Part shown: positions 36,319 through 48,586 of the stretch, in pieces
Layout of the letters: the number at the start of each line of letters is the position of its first letter
Position numbering within the stretch: position 1 is the stretch's first letter
Assembly: GCA_024811115.1 (NCBI GenBank)
Contig: JAKOGH010000198.1
Span: forward strand, 186,001-250,000
DNA from: Terana coerulea
Taxonomy: Eukaryota > Basidiomycota > Agaricomycetes > Polyporales > Phanerochaetaceae
Reading direction: 5' to 3'
Length of the DNA stretch: 64,000 nucleotides
Made by a program: the position numbers and the translations under genes
Notes under the pieces: model-generated
What the model was told of the DNA's origin: nothing
The model's database searches: none
What the model saw: the letters and a program-made list of their open reading frames with translations, nothing else

Positions 36319-37639
36319 CGAGCCAAGGTGCGCTGGCTTCGTGGATATCCTTCTTGAACCGTACTGACATGTCTTTTAGCGTTGTTCAATCATGCATCTC
36401 CGATACCCTTCACTCATTTTGTATACATACCAAGCAACCTCATCTCCGCTATATTATATGGGACCTGTACAATCTTCTTGGTTGTTGTACCGCATTCACC
36501 AGGGGCAAGACATCATACAATCATTGTTGTAGAATATGCGACTGTACTCACTCATTTCCGAATCAATTGAATCACTCTGCTTGTAAACTCTTGGGGGTCT
36601 CAGTGCTTGGGCGACGAAGATTATGGACGCATACAGTCACTTATATTGAGGATGGGGTATACGTCGAAGAGGATCGCGCAAGAGGTGTGCACAACCTGGT
36701 TTATATTCGACGCTGGGCAAGGGCATGTACGAGTCAGCGCGAAGCACCACGGAACTGAACGGTACTTGTGATTTCGGATGAGATAGACTTCGGAAAACCG
36801 TGTGTACCTCGGAGGCAGATTGGACAGACAAGGCAAGTCCGCCGAAGCGTATCTGAATGATACCCGGTAGGACGTAAGACTGTGTCAGGGATGCATATAT
36901 GCACCTTGGGTGAGCTTCTGAGGCCTGAGGGACGGAGAGAGCTCAGGACGGGCGCACCTGTTTAGTAACTTTAGTTGATGCTCGGGTTTCTTTCGGAGTT
37001 CATTCGGTGCAGCGACGTAATTGAGCTCATGAAACTGGTATTTTGGAGCTGGAGAACATTCAGGTTCAGGGTGAGTCCTACTGCAAATTGTGCACTGATC
37101 TATAGGGTACCCTATTCCCGACGCCGACACGAGCGTGGCAAGGGCGCGCATAAAGAAGGAGAGCACTACTTACACTGAGATGTATATCAGTTTGTGTGCA
37201 GTACCAGATAGAGGTGAGTTATACAGTCGCCTGCGATTATCTGCCTGCCGAAGAAATGAATGGTGAGGGGAAGAATTGAGTGGCGAAAAGCAACAGGCGC
37301 CGCCAACGACGGGAATATTAATTGTGTCAAGCCTTCTTCAAGTCGAGTGCGTACTCGCTTGGTTAGAATAACCTTCAATAGCTCTGCAAGTTTTCGTGCC
37401 CCCAACTTTCGGACGTGTACCAGTCAGTTGGGGAAGGCCCTAGAGGTGTCATCGTGGTCTGGAGCATGCAGTCCGAAGACCGTACCTGACGTGAAACTTG
37501 TCTTCAGAGGATGAAAGATACAGCGTACAATGTGAAATGACGCAGCTGTGAGTTAATAGAAAACAACATAGTACAATACAAGGAGTGTGTAGCCAACAAT
37601 ACCTGCAATGAAAGATAAATCCAGAATCAAATAGCATCC
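36319..37639. other. Intergenic, no gene seen
   Basis: About 1.3 kb between convergent genes. Open frames are short and lack motifs. It probably consists of two 3' UTRs and spacer. Confidence 0.45.
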
Positions 37640-38926
37640 TCAATCCACCTTCTTAACCTCCGGCCCCTCCGACGGTTTCCGTCGCTCAAGGACCTGGACC
37701 CATTTCTTGGGGAACCACCCTTCACGACCTTCGCGTGTGCGCCCTTTCCACCATTCATCGCCCTGGAGCTGCACAGAGCAGTCAGATTGGCAAGTCACTG
37801 AGAAACTCCCATGCGCTTACCTCCATCCGTGGGTCGACCTCCTGACCGGTTGCAGGATCAATTTTGCCCATGATCGCCACAATCTCGTTTTCCTTCAGCG
37901 CAAGTTCGGCGGGAGACGACGCCTCAAATGCATACAGAGCGCGGGCGAAGGTGAGCTGCGACGGGTCCAGCGGCGGCAGTCCCTGAGGGCCGGCCATAAG
38001 CTGCGCCTGCTGCTGCTGCTGCTGGCGTTCCGTCAAGATACGGACGAGCTTGTGCATAGCGTATGGGACACCAAATATCGCGAGCAGGAAGATAATGAGA
38101 GGCTTCTTGCTCGGTTTAGGACCAGGAGGTGCTCGGTTGGGTCCTTGCACTGGCCGGCCGTTGATAAAGTCCTTGAACTCTCCTCCCATGCCTGCTGCTC
38201 CCCGCCCAGACAGCGTGTCCTTCATCCACCTAACAAGCCCGAACAAGCCGAGCACGCTCCCGAGTGCGTTTCTCAGCTGCCCAAATTGGTCGATGACACT
38301 GACCATCGCGAAGAACGACGAGTGCGTTGCCATGAATGTGGACTCGAGCATCTGCGCGACGCCTGAGAACGTCTGCACAATCGAATGTAAGAGTGTGAAG
38401 GTGTGTTGGGTTGTGGTCTCGAGGGTTTGTGAGAGGCTCGGGTTGTTGGGATCGAACGGTCCTGGGGTTGCCCATACATTCCCATGCCGCCGCCGTACAT
38501 ACCACCACCCATGCCGTATCCGCCATATCCGCCACCACCGTACCCACCGCCGTACCCACCCATACCTCCATACATACTGTTCATCCCCCCGTACGGTGAT
38601 GTGTATGACGAGCCAAAGCGGTTGTAACCCGTATTGCCATAGCCGTAGGGTGAGTTGTATGAGTTAGCCAGAGTGGTTGTTGGCGCGGCAGTAGAGGGTA
38701 CAGATGGTATGGTGGTGCTTGTGCTAGCCAAAGCTGCAGGTCGTGCGGGGACAGATGGGGCGGATGTAGAAGTAGACGAAGGTAGTGTGGATGATGAATT
38801 TGTCGTCAGTGTTGATGTGGGGAGAGCAGCTGTGGACGGCGTTGAAATGGGTGCTGGTGGTGCGACCGCCGTTGCACCAGCTCGCTCCCAAGGTTTTGGT
38901 GGTGAAGGCATGGCAGAAAGGGACAT
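37640..38926 (-). CDS. PEX13: Peroxin 13, peroxisomal import docking protein
   Basis: Integral peroxisomal membrane protein of the docking complex, working with PEX14 and PEX17 to receive cargo-loaded PEX5/PEX7. Exons on the minus strand at 37821-38926 and 37640-37768. It begins with PPKPWERAG, typical of PEX13. A Tyr/Gly-rich region (YGGGYGGGGYGG, about 38490-38590) follows, then SGVAQMLESTF, the membrane segment PLIIFLLAIFGVPYAM and a C-terminal SH3 domain (ALYAFEASSPAELALKENE ... DEWWKGRT ... GWFPKKWV). The SH3 is split by a 52-nt intron. One missing C near 38457-38463 breaks the frame; restoring it gives 411 residues. The start could also be the next Met at 38911. Confidence 0.9.
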
Positions 38927-39145
38927 GGACACGAAAGAGCGGTGCTGGAGCGGAGGAGAGTCTGTGGGCGCCAATCTCCGCTCTTCAAGATTACCGGGGG
39001 TCCGACACTTGCCTTTTCAGGAAGTACAGGCGGCTTTGCACGTGGGCTCCGACGCCCCAAAGGACCAGCAGGCGCGCACGACTGCGTCTTACAGTCGACC
39101 GTCAACCTTGCTGCCCCCACGCATTCGTCTCACCCAGCTTGGGAC

Positions 39146-39151
39146 ATATAT
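39146..39151 (+). promoter_or_regulatory. TATA-like box of Zn2Cys6 factor A
   Basis: TATATA lies 31 bases upstream of the ATG at 39182, inside the 255-base divergent promoter shared with PEX13. A very short 5' UTR would result, so the start could also be the Met at 39188. Confidence 0.35.
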
Positions 39152-39181
39152 ACTTCTCGCATATCTACACCTCTTTCTTGC

Positions 39182-42100
39182 ATGGACATGTTTTCACCTT
39201 CTGGCTCGTCCGATCTAGCTTTAGCCTCAGCTCTGTTCAAGAGTCCTGTCCCAACACATGGACCTAAGCGAAATACAGTGCGTATTCGATCGTCTGACAT
39301 TCTCTACGTCCCATTCCAGGTGATGGTCACTTCAGAAATGTACTAAGTCCCTCTTCTTGTCTCAGGCATGTCAGCAGTGCCGCAAGCGAAAGCTGGTGAG
39401 TCCTGGCACGCTGCGCATGTGATTGCATCTCTTACGCGGCTGATGTGTGTCAAGTAGAAGTGGTGAGCTTTGGAGAGGAACATGTGGACTTCATCCAAAT
39501 ACCAACATAGCCCGAATAGTGACTCTAAACGTCCCTGCTCGACATGCACGCGTTCACATTCGTACGCGGTTACCCATGCCACCGAAGGCGTCGGGCTCCC
39601 CGACGAACCGGAATGTACATACGGTGATGGTATGTCCATTCAATCTATTCTCTCTCTTCCACGTGTTCATTTGTTCAAGAAAACGAGCAGCAACTGCCAG
39701 TGACCAAGGTCGAAAGACTAGAAAACAGAATCAGTAAGGCTCAGATCCTTGGGCGAGGCGCACCCACAGCTCACGTGAATCTTAAGGCGAATTGGAAACC
39801 CTGCTAGGGCAAATGCAACTGGCGTTGGAAGCATCGCAAAGTAGCATGTCATCCCCGACGAATAATTCCGCAAGTGTGAGCACGGAGTAGCAATAATATT
39901 AGCTTACGCTCACCGAAATTCACAGCATACACCCATTGCTGGGTCATCTACTCAACCATTCCCGGTTGCAGACTCATATGCGCGTGTGCTTCGTCGTTTC
40001 GCAAAGGAATCAACACTAAATCGTCTCCCTTGCAACAGATATTCTCGCCTCAGACTATCCAATCACAACCCTACTACGACGGCTCTCTAAACACCGCACA
40101 CGACGCGACGAACATGCTGAATGTAGTGAACGGCATGGGTATGTCACAATTCCAAGAGTACGCCTATCCCAACGACCTTCAGGGCACCAGCGATGGCGCG
40201 ATGATCCCTATGTGCATGTCGTCCTCAAATGGCCACAGATCTCAATTGAACACAGTGAGTTGGCCGCTTCATCTGCCAGACCCCGAAGTCACGCGACACC
40301 TGTGCGTTTATTGATTTATTCCAACGACACATATTTAACTCACTATTCCGTTTAGCGTCCACGCATTTTTTGCTTTTCATATGCACGCAGGCCGACTATT
40401 CCATGGCCCAACATTCTTGGCATCCCTAGATCTTCACCCCACAGACCCAAGTTTTCCTTACTCCGCCGTCTTGCATGCTATGTGTGCGGTTGGGAGCCTC
40501 TACACAGCAGACATCCCTCACCCGCCCAATTTACCTAGGAGCAACTACCCACGTAAGCGGTTTGCGATCTCTCCACGCGGCTCTCTTGACGCGTTGCATT
40601 ACAAATAGAGTCGGGGCAGTTCTTTGCAGTCGATGAACTCTTCCCTGGTCGATGGCGCCAATATGAGCAACGGCCAGACTCCTTTGCCGAACAGCAAGTC
40701 AAATTTGCCAGGGTGGCGGGAGAAGCGGCCCTCGATCGCGGAGAACACCTTCTTGAGTGTTTGCAAGGTAATTCATATATCACGTTCCTAGGTGTATCAG
40801 ACGGTGATATATGACTGGTAGCACAAATCATATTGAGCTGGTTCTACTTAATCCAGGCAAGGTAAGTCTCTATGGGTCCAGATTTGTATTCGTTCGCTCA
40901 TTACATATGCACAGGTGGTCGGAGGTATGCGCCTATCCCTATCAGATTCCAGACGTGTTTTCTCAGCCACGTTTTCCGTGAAGTCGTATATCTCGTCCGG
41001 GCATGCCTTGAGATGCTGCGTACCGTGTGGCATCAACATGTCCTCACCCTTCCATAACAGCGCGACATCGCTAGTGTTTGCCCCCGAAAATCCGCCGTCG
41101 ATTATTCAGGAAGCGCAGAATAATATCGAGCACGAGATGCGGCGGAATATATTTTGGATCGGTATGTACTTCTCCCCTTGCCGGTGCATGAATGATACGC
41201 TTGACCTTCCTTTTCAGCTTATGCGCTGGAGCGCCAGCAGGCTGCCGGCAACAGCTTCGCAATGGTTCTCGATGACATGGATATCTGTCAACTACTGCCG
41301 CTGCGCGGTGACCAGTACGAACGAGGGGTAAGTGCGCCGTCGCCTCTCGCTCGTCCGTCCGCTGATACGCGAGCAAGGTCTACGTCCCGCCAGAAGAGCG
41401 CCAGTGGTCGCACGACAAGAAGATGTTCCTCATCCACCCGCCTGCACAGACAGACTCGTTCATCCTCTTCGTCAAGGCCACGATCCTGCTCTCGCACGTC
41501 AAGAACTTCAACCTGCGCTTCCGCGGCCGCGTCTTCGCGGGCGACGCCGCGCTGTTCGCGCCCGCGGGCAGCCCAGCGGCGGCGGGCGGCCGCCCGGAGG
41601 CGTACGACCCGCGCGACACGCCTGCGTTCCGCGAGCTGGACCACACCGCGGCCGCGTTCCGCGGCTCGTTCCCGGCCGCGCTGCGCAGCGCGGTGCAGGA
41701 CGAGATGGTGGACCCGCACCTGTACGCGGCGTGCTCCGCGGCGCACCTGTGAGTGCCTCTCTCCGCGCCGCCGTGCGCTGCGCCGGACGCTTGCTGACGT
41801 GCTGCGGCGCACACCTCCAGGGCGCAGATCCTGCTGCACGAGCCGCACGCGCGCATGACGGCGCCGCAGGACGTGTCGGCGGGCCGCATCGTGAAGGCCG
41901 CGCGGGCGATCCTCGAGCTCATGTACGCGCTCAGCGCGACGAGCTACGACGTCGCGTTGCTGGACCACCTCCCCATCGTGCGTGTGCCCCTCCCCCCTCA
42001 CTGGCGCTCGCGTCGCGAACTGACAGAGCGCCGCCAGCTTGGCGTGGAATTGTTGCGGCAGGGTGCTCGTGAAGGCGCTCAAGGTCGCGCACGACAGCAA

Positions 42101-42557
42101 GCAGTACGAGCAGTCGCTGCTCCTGCAGGCAGAGATCGCCTATGTCCAGTGCGTGCTCGCTTGCTCCTACTCTGGTAAACGGAAACTGACACACACCCAG
42201 CTCCATGCTCGCGAAGGCCGGCGAACGCATGCCCCTGGCCTGTACGTGCGCTTCTCCCATACCATCCGTACTCTAACCTGACCGCTATCTTTTTTGTCAT
42301 TCTTTTTAATGCCCTGGGTGCCCTGTAGACCGGTACAAAAGATGGTGTACGACTTCCTCGCGAACGTGTGCGGCCGGCAGTTCGCGGAGGCGCTCCCCGA
42401 CACGTCGTCCCGCCGTCCGCGGTACCCGTCGCCGGCAGAGACGTCGTACGACGCCTACGCGGCCACCACGAACCTCTACGCGTTCGGCGCATACCCCGCC
42501 CCGCAGGGCGGCGGCATGCAGCAGCAGCAGCAGCACATGCCGCCCGCGATGCCGTAA
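39182..42557 (+). CDS. Zn2Cys6 transcription factor A with fungal-specific TF domain
   Basis: Nuclear DNA-binding regulator. I place 19 exons: 39182-39277, 39366-39395, 39458-39462, 39511-39629, 39680-39733, 39787-39875, 39926-39985, 40039-40301, 40356-40552, 40609-40767, 40822-40861, 40915-40924, 40984-41161, 41218-41327, 41378-41748, 41821-41977, 42038-42148, 42201-42241, 42329-42557. The Zn cluster ACQQCRKRKLKC...CSTC...EC is split over a 5-nt exon. A coiled coil (VERLENRI...ELETLLGQM) follows, then the regulatory domain (VHAFFAFHMHAGRLFHGPTF). The tail is Gln-rich. Frame breaks: an extra G at 42041-42042 and a missing A at 42337-42340. The exon 7 donor (39986) is uncertain. Paralogue of the gene at 53442. 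Confidence 0.85.
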
Positions 42558-45500
42558 CGCGCAGATCGAACGTTAGACACACACACGGTCGCTCGATGTC
42601 GTACTAGAGACACCCCAAAGGCACCCCCGGAGGAATGTGCATGATGCTATTATGTGCGACCAGGTCTGGGCTGCACGCTGGGTGTGGAGCGTGCGCAGAG
42701 CTGGTGCGATTCCTGAGATTACCGCGCCCTTCCCGATGCCCCTGCGGCTTCCCTGAAGCGTCACTGACACCGCACATCCCACTCGACCCTGGGCGGCGTT
42801 CCCCGCGCACCCGATATCGTGATCATTCGCGCGGACACTGACAGTCAAGTTGCAGATGCGTCTGAAAGCTCCGGGTGTGATGATATCCCTGAGACATCCC
42901 GGCCGACCTCCCTCTCTGTCATTTGCCAGCTGTGAGTATTGATGGAGGGCTGAGGGGACTCTGGGGGAAATGAAAGTGAACGGCTTGCCGAGCTGTTGGC
43001 TGCGGAGGTAGAACGATTTGTAAGTGGGCACCTGCCTGCTCTAACGCCGTGACCCGCCCAGGGAGGTGCAGGTGGACAGGGAAAGCCCCAGAGGCGACAG
43101 TAAAGTGAGACCACAGCAGGGCAGACTGCTCAACACTCCCCAGTCCTGCAGCCCAGGCCCCGTGGAGAGATGTTCTCCTCCTCCCCGGAGACGAACAAAG
43201 TCTCTTGGGCGTTGCACTCCGACGCGACCGCGCGAGTCCTCGAGGGAGAGATTTCTACCTGATCAGCCCCTGCAGCGAACCGTGCACGCTGCCTCGGAAC
43301 GCCCGAGCTTAAATCGCCCTGCCTAATCCAGCGCGGCCGTCTCCCACCGCATACGCCCGCGCCCGCCACCCGCCAGCCTGAGACAAGGCGTGCGTCCCCA
43401 CAGCGTACAAGAGGGCGGTCAGCTGAGCAGGACGGTGGCGACGCTTCTCCAGAGCCTCTTGCTCGCCGTCCGTCGCCCGTCTGGGGTTCACGTTAAAATG
43501 GATATGTGGCGCACCCAGTGACGACAGCTTGTCTGCTCACTGTGGGAAGCTGCTGTAAGGCATGTCCAAACGGCAGGATGGGCGCGGAGGACAGAGCGTG
43601 CGGACGGGCACGCGCCTGGTTCGCCGGGCGGATTCGAAGTCGAAGGGCGCGGCCGGTCGCAACCTAATCGCTCGTGCTGCGAAGCCACCCGTTCGCGTAT
43701 GGACGCGTTTGGCAGTGGGTTTGTGCTGCATATATGCAGGATGCATGGCGCCCGCGTGCGCAGCGCCGGGGCGCGCGTCGCCCCAGGTCGCCGTTGCACT
43801 GAGAAGACCGTGGCGAAGCGTGAGGGCGCGGGCCTGATGCCCACCGCACCCACCCGCATTGACGTCGCTGCTTCTAGCGGCGGGCGCGTGGCAGGCAGAT
43901 CGCCGTTAGGCTCGGAACGTGGGCGCATGCTTCGGGGGGAAGCACAAGAGCCAAGGCTGGGAGACGGAGAGGAGGCTCGAGGAAGGCTGGTCGTGGTCGA
44001 GTCCCTGCGCGGCGTAATACCTCGTTAGTGTACAACGGATGCTTGAATGGACAGCGCGAAAGGCTGGAGCAGCTACATCGTGCATTCTCTTCATAGCGGA
44101 ACACAGACAAGGACTACTCCATACGCCCTCTTCATGTACGGGACGCCACGAGGCGCGCAGGAAATACGGCGGGAATACATGAAGAGACATATGAACAACA
44201 TATGAACGTCAACAACAACAACAGCGACATCTGTAGATGGTGGCAATCACGACGTACGCTACCAGATGCGCAGAATGAGGTAACTTTGGGAACAGGACGC
44301 ACACGAGCCCACGCAGCGGTGTTCTCACTGGGCGCACAGCATTCGAGAGGCGAAATTCAATTGCTTTCTTCTCTGGACGTGCATGACCTCAGAAGTGAAC
44401 GCAACTCGCAGGCATCATTCGGGGACCGGACGGCGGCCCCGCCAGCGACGCCGGAAGGCATCCGGTATTCTGTAGGCATTCTTGAGGTATTATGCGAAAT
44501 GTCGTCGGTAGGTTGGGACGTCAATCCGCCGCGGACTTGCGTTGGGATAATGGACATGTGAGCGTCCGGTCAATCATCAGAGTCAGCAAACAGAATCACC
44601 CGTTACGTTGTCGTGCCAGACGCTAGTATGATGAGACAACTGCACCTACAACAGAGAAACAGGGTGTGCAGAGGCCGACGCAGGCCTGCCCATGCACCCT
44701 CTAGCATCACCGCTGTGGAGTAGCAAGGAAGCGGAGAGCCTGGGCCACAAGGGACACTGAAGGAGCGGGAGGAGTTTGAACGCACGACGTCGAGGGGCGG
44801 TCTGCGTTCCAACTGGCCAACGCACCTAATCAGGAGCATCACCGTCAATATAACTCTATGCGCCTCAGCGTCTCGCACAAAGGTATATCCCCAGCGTGCC
44901 AATGCCACACTGAGTGCCGAGAGCCGCAGCGACGAAAGGCCGTGGGCAGGACCTTGTTGGGCATGCAAGCCGCGAAGCATAGGCCAATGGGCATGCAGCT
45001 CGCGGTGCGAGGCTGGCGAGGAGCGTCCGCACCAGTGACAGTGACAGCGCCACCACGCAATCATGGCAAGGGGCCAGGGACGGGGAGTGGACAAGTGTGC
45101 AAGGGCGGTCGGGCTGATGGAGGAGGCCGAGCGGAGCCCGCCAGCGTGCGGAGTTGGCCTGCGTGCGCTGCGCGCAGAGGGACGGGGCTCTGACACCCTG
45201 CAACCCCGCTGCGACAGCGCAACGGTGAGACGTGCGGGAACGAGGCACGCCGCCCAGACGGCGCCGTGACCGCCGTTTGCGCGCGCCCCGTCGCGCTCCA
45301 CGGAAGATGTGCAGAAGACGCGGCGAGCTGGGTATGGTGAGATGAAGTGCAGGCGGGGGAGGGTGCAATGGCGGAGCAGCGTGCGCAGGGATGCACCAGC
45401 AAACCTGCGCGGGAGGTGCGCCGGGCGGCTGCCGCGGGCACAGGCCGACCGCACACCGCTGCGCCCGCGGCGTCGCCCAGCGCCACGGCGCCGCCGCCCG

Positions 45501-48500
45501 CGCGTCTGCGGCCAATCGCGACGTGCGCAGGCGCACGCACGTCCGCGGTGTGCGATCGTGCACGTAAGTGCGGTCAGTGCAGCAGGACAGGCGCAATGCT
45601 CCGGCGTACAAACAATAGTGCTCGGGGCGCGCGCGGCCAGTGCTGAGAGTGGCGGGACCACGACGACATTTACTGCAGCAGCTCAGTGCGGGATCGGCGA
45701 CGCGCCGTCTCGGTCGCCGCAAAGCGTGTCGTACCCCGGGCTTCCGCCGTCGGCAGCCTCCCGATGGCACCAGGATGTGTGGAGGCGAGCGACGCCCCGC
45801 GGGCGGTGCGGACAACTTGGAAGGTGTTGGGAGGGCGTTGGGTGGGGTCCGGGTATTGCCAGGCAGGGAGGCAGCACGGCAGGGGCGGTGGGAGGCCGCG
45901 CACCGAATGCTGGACTCGAGTGGTGGTGGAGGAGGGCCAGGCACTCACGTTGGGGCGGATCGACGTCCGCTGGTCGAACGTCTAAGGGCGGTGTGTGCAC
46001 GATCGCATCAGGCACTGTACTAGGCACCTACACTTCCGTTCGGGTGAGGCATTCTTAGGCAACCCGGGAGATGTTGAGCGTATATTTCCTGTATCACTAC
46101 GTCGTATACATCGTCTGAATTGGGGGCTGAGCTAGAGGAGTCCAGGCACGTTGGGGCCAACGCAAGTGCACTGCACGAATATCGAAGCACGGCGTGTACA
46201 CCGTCCCAGAAGTTGCTCGGTCGGCATCCATCCTTCCATAATGGCGCGGCGTCCTCGGGCAATTCTGGATATCGCGAAGCCCTGCACACAGCGGCGGCCA
46301 CCGCGTCACACCGCACTGCCCGAAAGGCCTTTGAAGACAGTCATCGAGAGTTACGGAGAAGGGTGATGCTTACGAGGACGATCGGATGGGGCCGTCGGCG
46401 GAGCAGCTGTAGGCAATGTAGGCAATATCGCCTGCGGTCGGCACGTCGAGTCGAGAGGGACATGGAACGAGGACGAGATGCGCTGTGAGAGCAGGAAAGG
46501 GTCCACCACCCGCCCATACGCCTAGGTACAATCGCCACAGGAGCCGCATTACCATATCAGGCACACCGCGCAGTCGAAGCGGTGGGCGAACCACGGAACT
46601 TGGAGGCCTGGGAGCACCCGCGAAGCACCACCGACAATCGGCGGCGAGAGCATTCCGGCGGCAGGCTCTGGCGACGTCTGCCAGACAGTTCGCGTCTGGC
46701 CACGATCGCAGTGAGCTGACCGACCAGGCAAGCAGGAGACAGTGTGCGTACTCACACGGACGATGGATGATCATACTTTCACAGACCCTGTACAGCAGCA
46801 CGCACAGAACTCTATGTCCGCGGCGGGGAGCCATGCATGTACGTGTACACCTGGGGCCGACGTCAGCGAGATACACAGTCCTGGAAGTCAGTGCGCCTGG
46901 GATCCCGCCGGGTGGTCGAGAGCGAGGAGGCAGCAAATGCGGGGAAGTAGAAGCAGGCCACAAACCTAAACGAGAGCTTGATCCGTCGGAGTGCGTCCAA
47001 GAGGCTTCCGCTGCGTGTTTCTAGAGACCGAGATGGACCACTGTAAGCGTACTGGTCGTACTAATCACGGGAGCTTACAATAACACAGAAGCTGGGCGGA
47101 GTGGATTTGCGGTTCTGCACCCGGCGGGCGGGGCGTCCCCGCGCTTCTACCCCTATGCACGGCCGCCGAGTCGGCGACGGGCGAGGCTCGAGTGCTTGCA
47201 CGGACGGCTGATCCCTGGCCAGTGCGCCCACAATGCCGATAGCGCATACTGTTGTTGTGCTGGGAACAGCGGTTTCGGACGATCTTCCCTGTCTCTATAT
47301 CCGCGCGCAAACCTACGGGACGCAGATAAATTCAGCCGTGCTCGTCGGAAAGCACAACAGAGCGATCGATGTCATCCGTGCGCGCCCAGCGTTCATAGGG
47401 CAACAGGCTGATGCAGTAGGATGAAGCTCTCCCGTTCATAGCACTGGGTTTGACGGCGAACGGCACGCCATGTGTCACTGCCTGTGCGGGCAGAAAAGGC
47501 TTGCCACATCCGGGCGCATTGCTGTCTTGATACGGCGGCAGAGTCGCAGACGCAGAGACTCAGCAACTTTCGTCTGCACTGTGCGATCGCTGCTCAGGGG
47601 CACGATTGCGTTCAAGGTGGGGGTGACAGCAAGGGGCGAGTCGCACAGGCTGCCCTCCCCCTTGCGATGGGACTGGAAGACAAAGCGGTGTGTGGGCGCG
47701 CAGCGTCTCAGCCATGCGCGCATCCCGCCGGCGGCACGGCGCTGAGCGAGGCACGACGGCCGGGGGCACGACGTGGGAAGACGGGTCCGTGGGTGCACAC
47801 CCGCTTCCGGCAAGCCCGTGCCACACGCCGTCGACGTCCCGCCGCGAGCAGGGACGCACGGCCGCCCCCGCTGCTCGCCACGCCGCCGGCCGCCTGTCAG
47901 ACCGCCGCGGTGCATGCAGACCGTTTACGTGCATGCGCAAGGGCTGGCGCCGTGCTCTCAGCGCCCCGTCCCGGCTGCTGCAGGGGCTCGAGGAACGCGA
48001 GCGCAAGCGACATCGCCAGACACGGGTGAAGCAGATGCAAGCGACACGTTGAGGACGCATGTTGCGGTCGTCGGCGCACGGCGCTCTGCCCACGACGGAC
48101 GGCGCCGCCGCGCCGGCGAGCCCCACGCCCCCGCGCGCGAAAACACCGGGGGGAAGGGCCCGCCACGTGCGCGCCGCCGCCGCGGCCGGGCGCGGCGAGC
48201 GCGCACGCCGGGCACGGGAGCAAAATGCGGGGGCGTTGATTACGTAAAGCGACACGGCAGCGGCCGGGGTACGTAACGGCAGGCGAGATTAAACTCTCCG
48301 ATCTGGGCTCGACGCACGCGCTTCTCGAAGGTCGCACCCAGAGGGCTGATGGGAAAGAAGGACGGGCAGGCGACGCACCGCCCAGTCAAATACGGCCTCC
48401 CACATTTTCCGGATGTGACTTGATCTCCCCTCCCCCGCTGCACACATCCCGTCCGTCCGCTCACCCATCCTGCATTCGTCCTGCGCACGCCCGCGACACT

Positions 48501-48586
48501 CTGTCGTCGACACCATCTGCTGGCCTGCATACGGTATGTCACGCAACATACCCCACGCTTGAGCTTGCTGAGCAGAGCCTAGAACT
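42558..48586. other. GC-rich gene desert of about 6 kb
   Basis: No recognisable protein motif on either strand. From about 43300 the GC content is very high. Long open frames appear in several overlapping frames at once (for example 44603-45661 and 44865-45944, both minus), which is expected by chance in such DNA. It may hold the regulatory region of the gene at 48587, a non-coding transcript or old repeats. Nothing specific can be supported. Confidence 0.45.

Noticed and set aside
44603..45944. Two overlapping minus-strand frames of over 350 codons each
   Set aside because: They overlap in different frames in very GC-rich DNA, have low-complexity Arg/Ala/Pro composition and no motif. Chance open frames are expected there.
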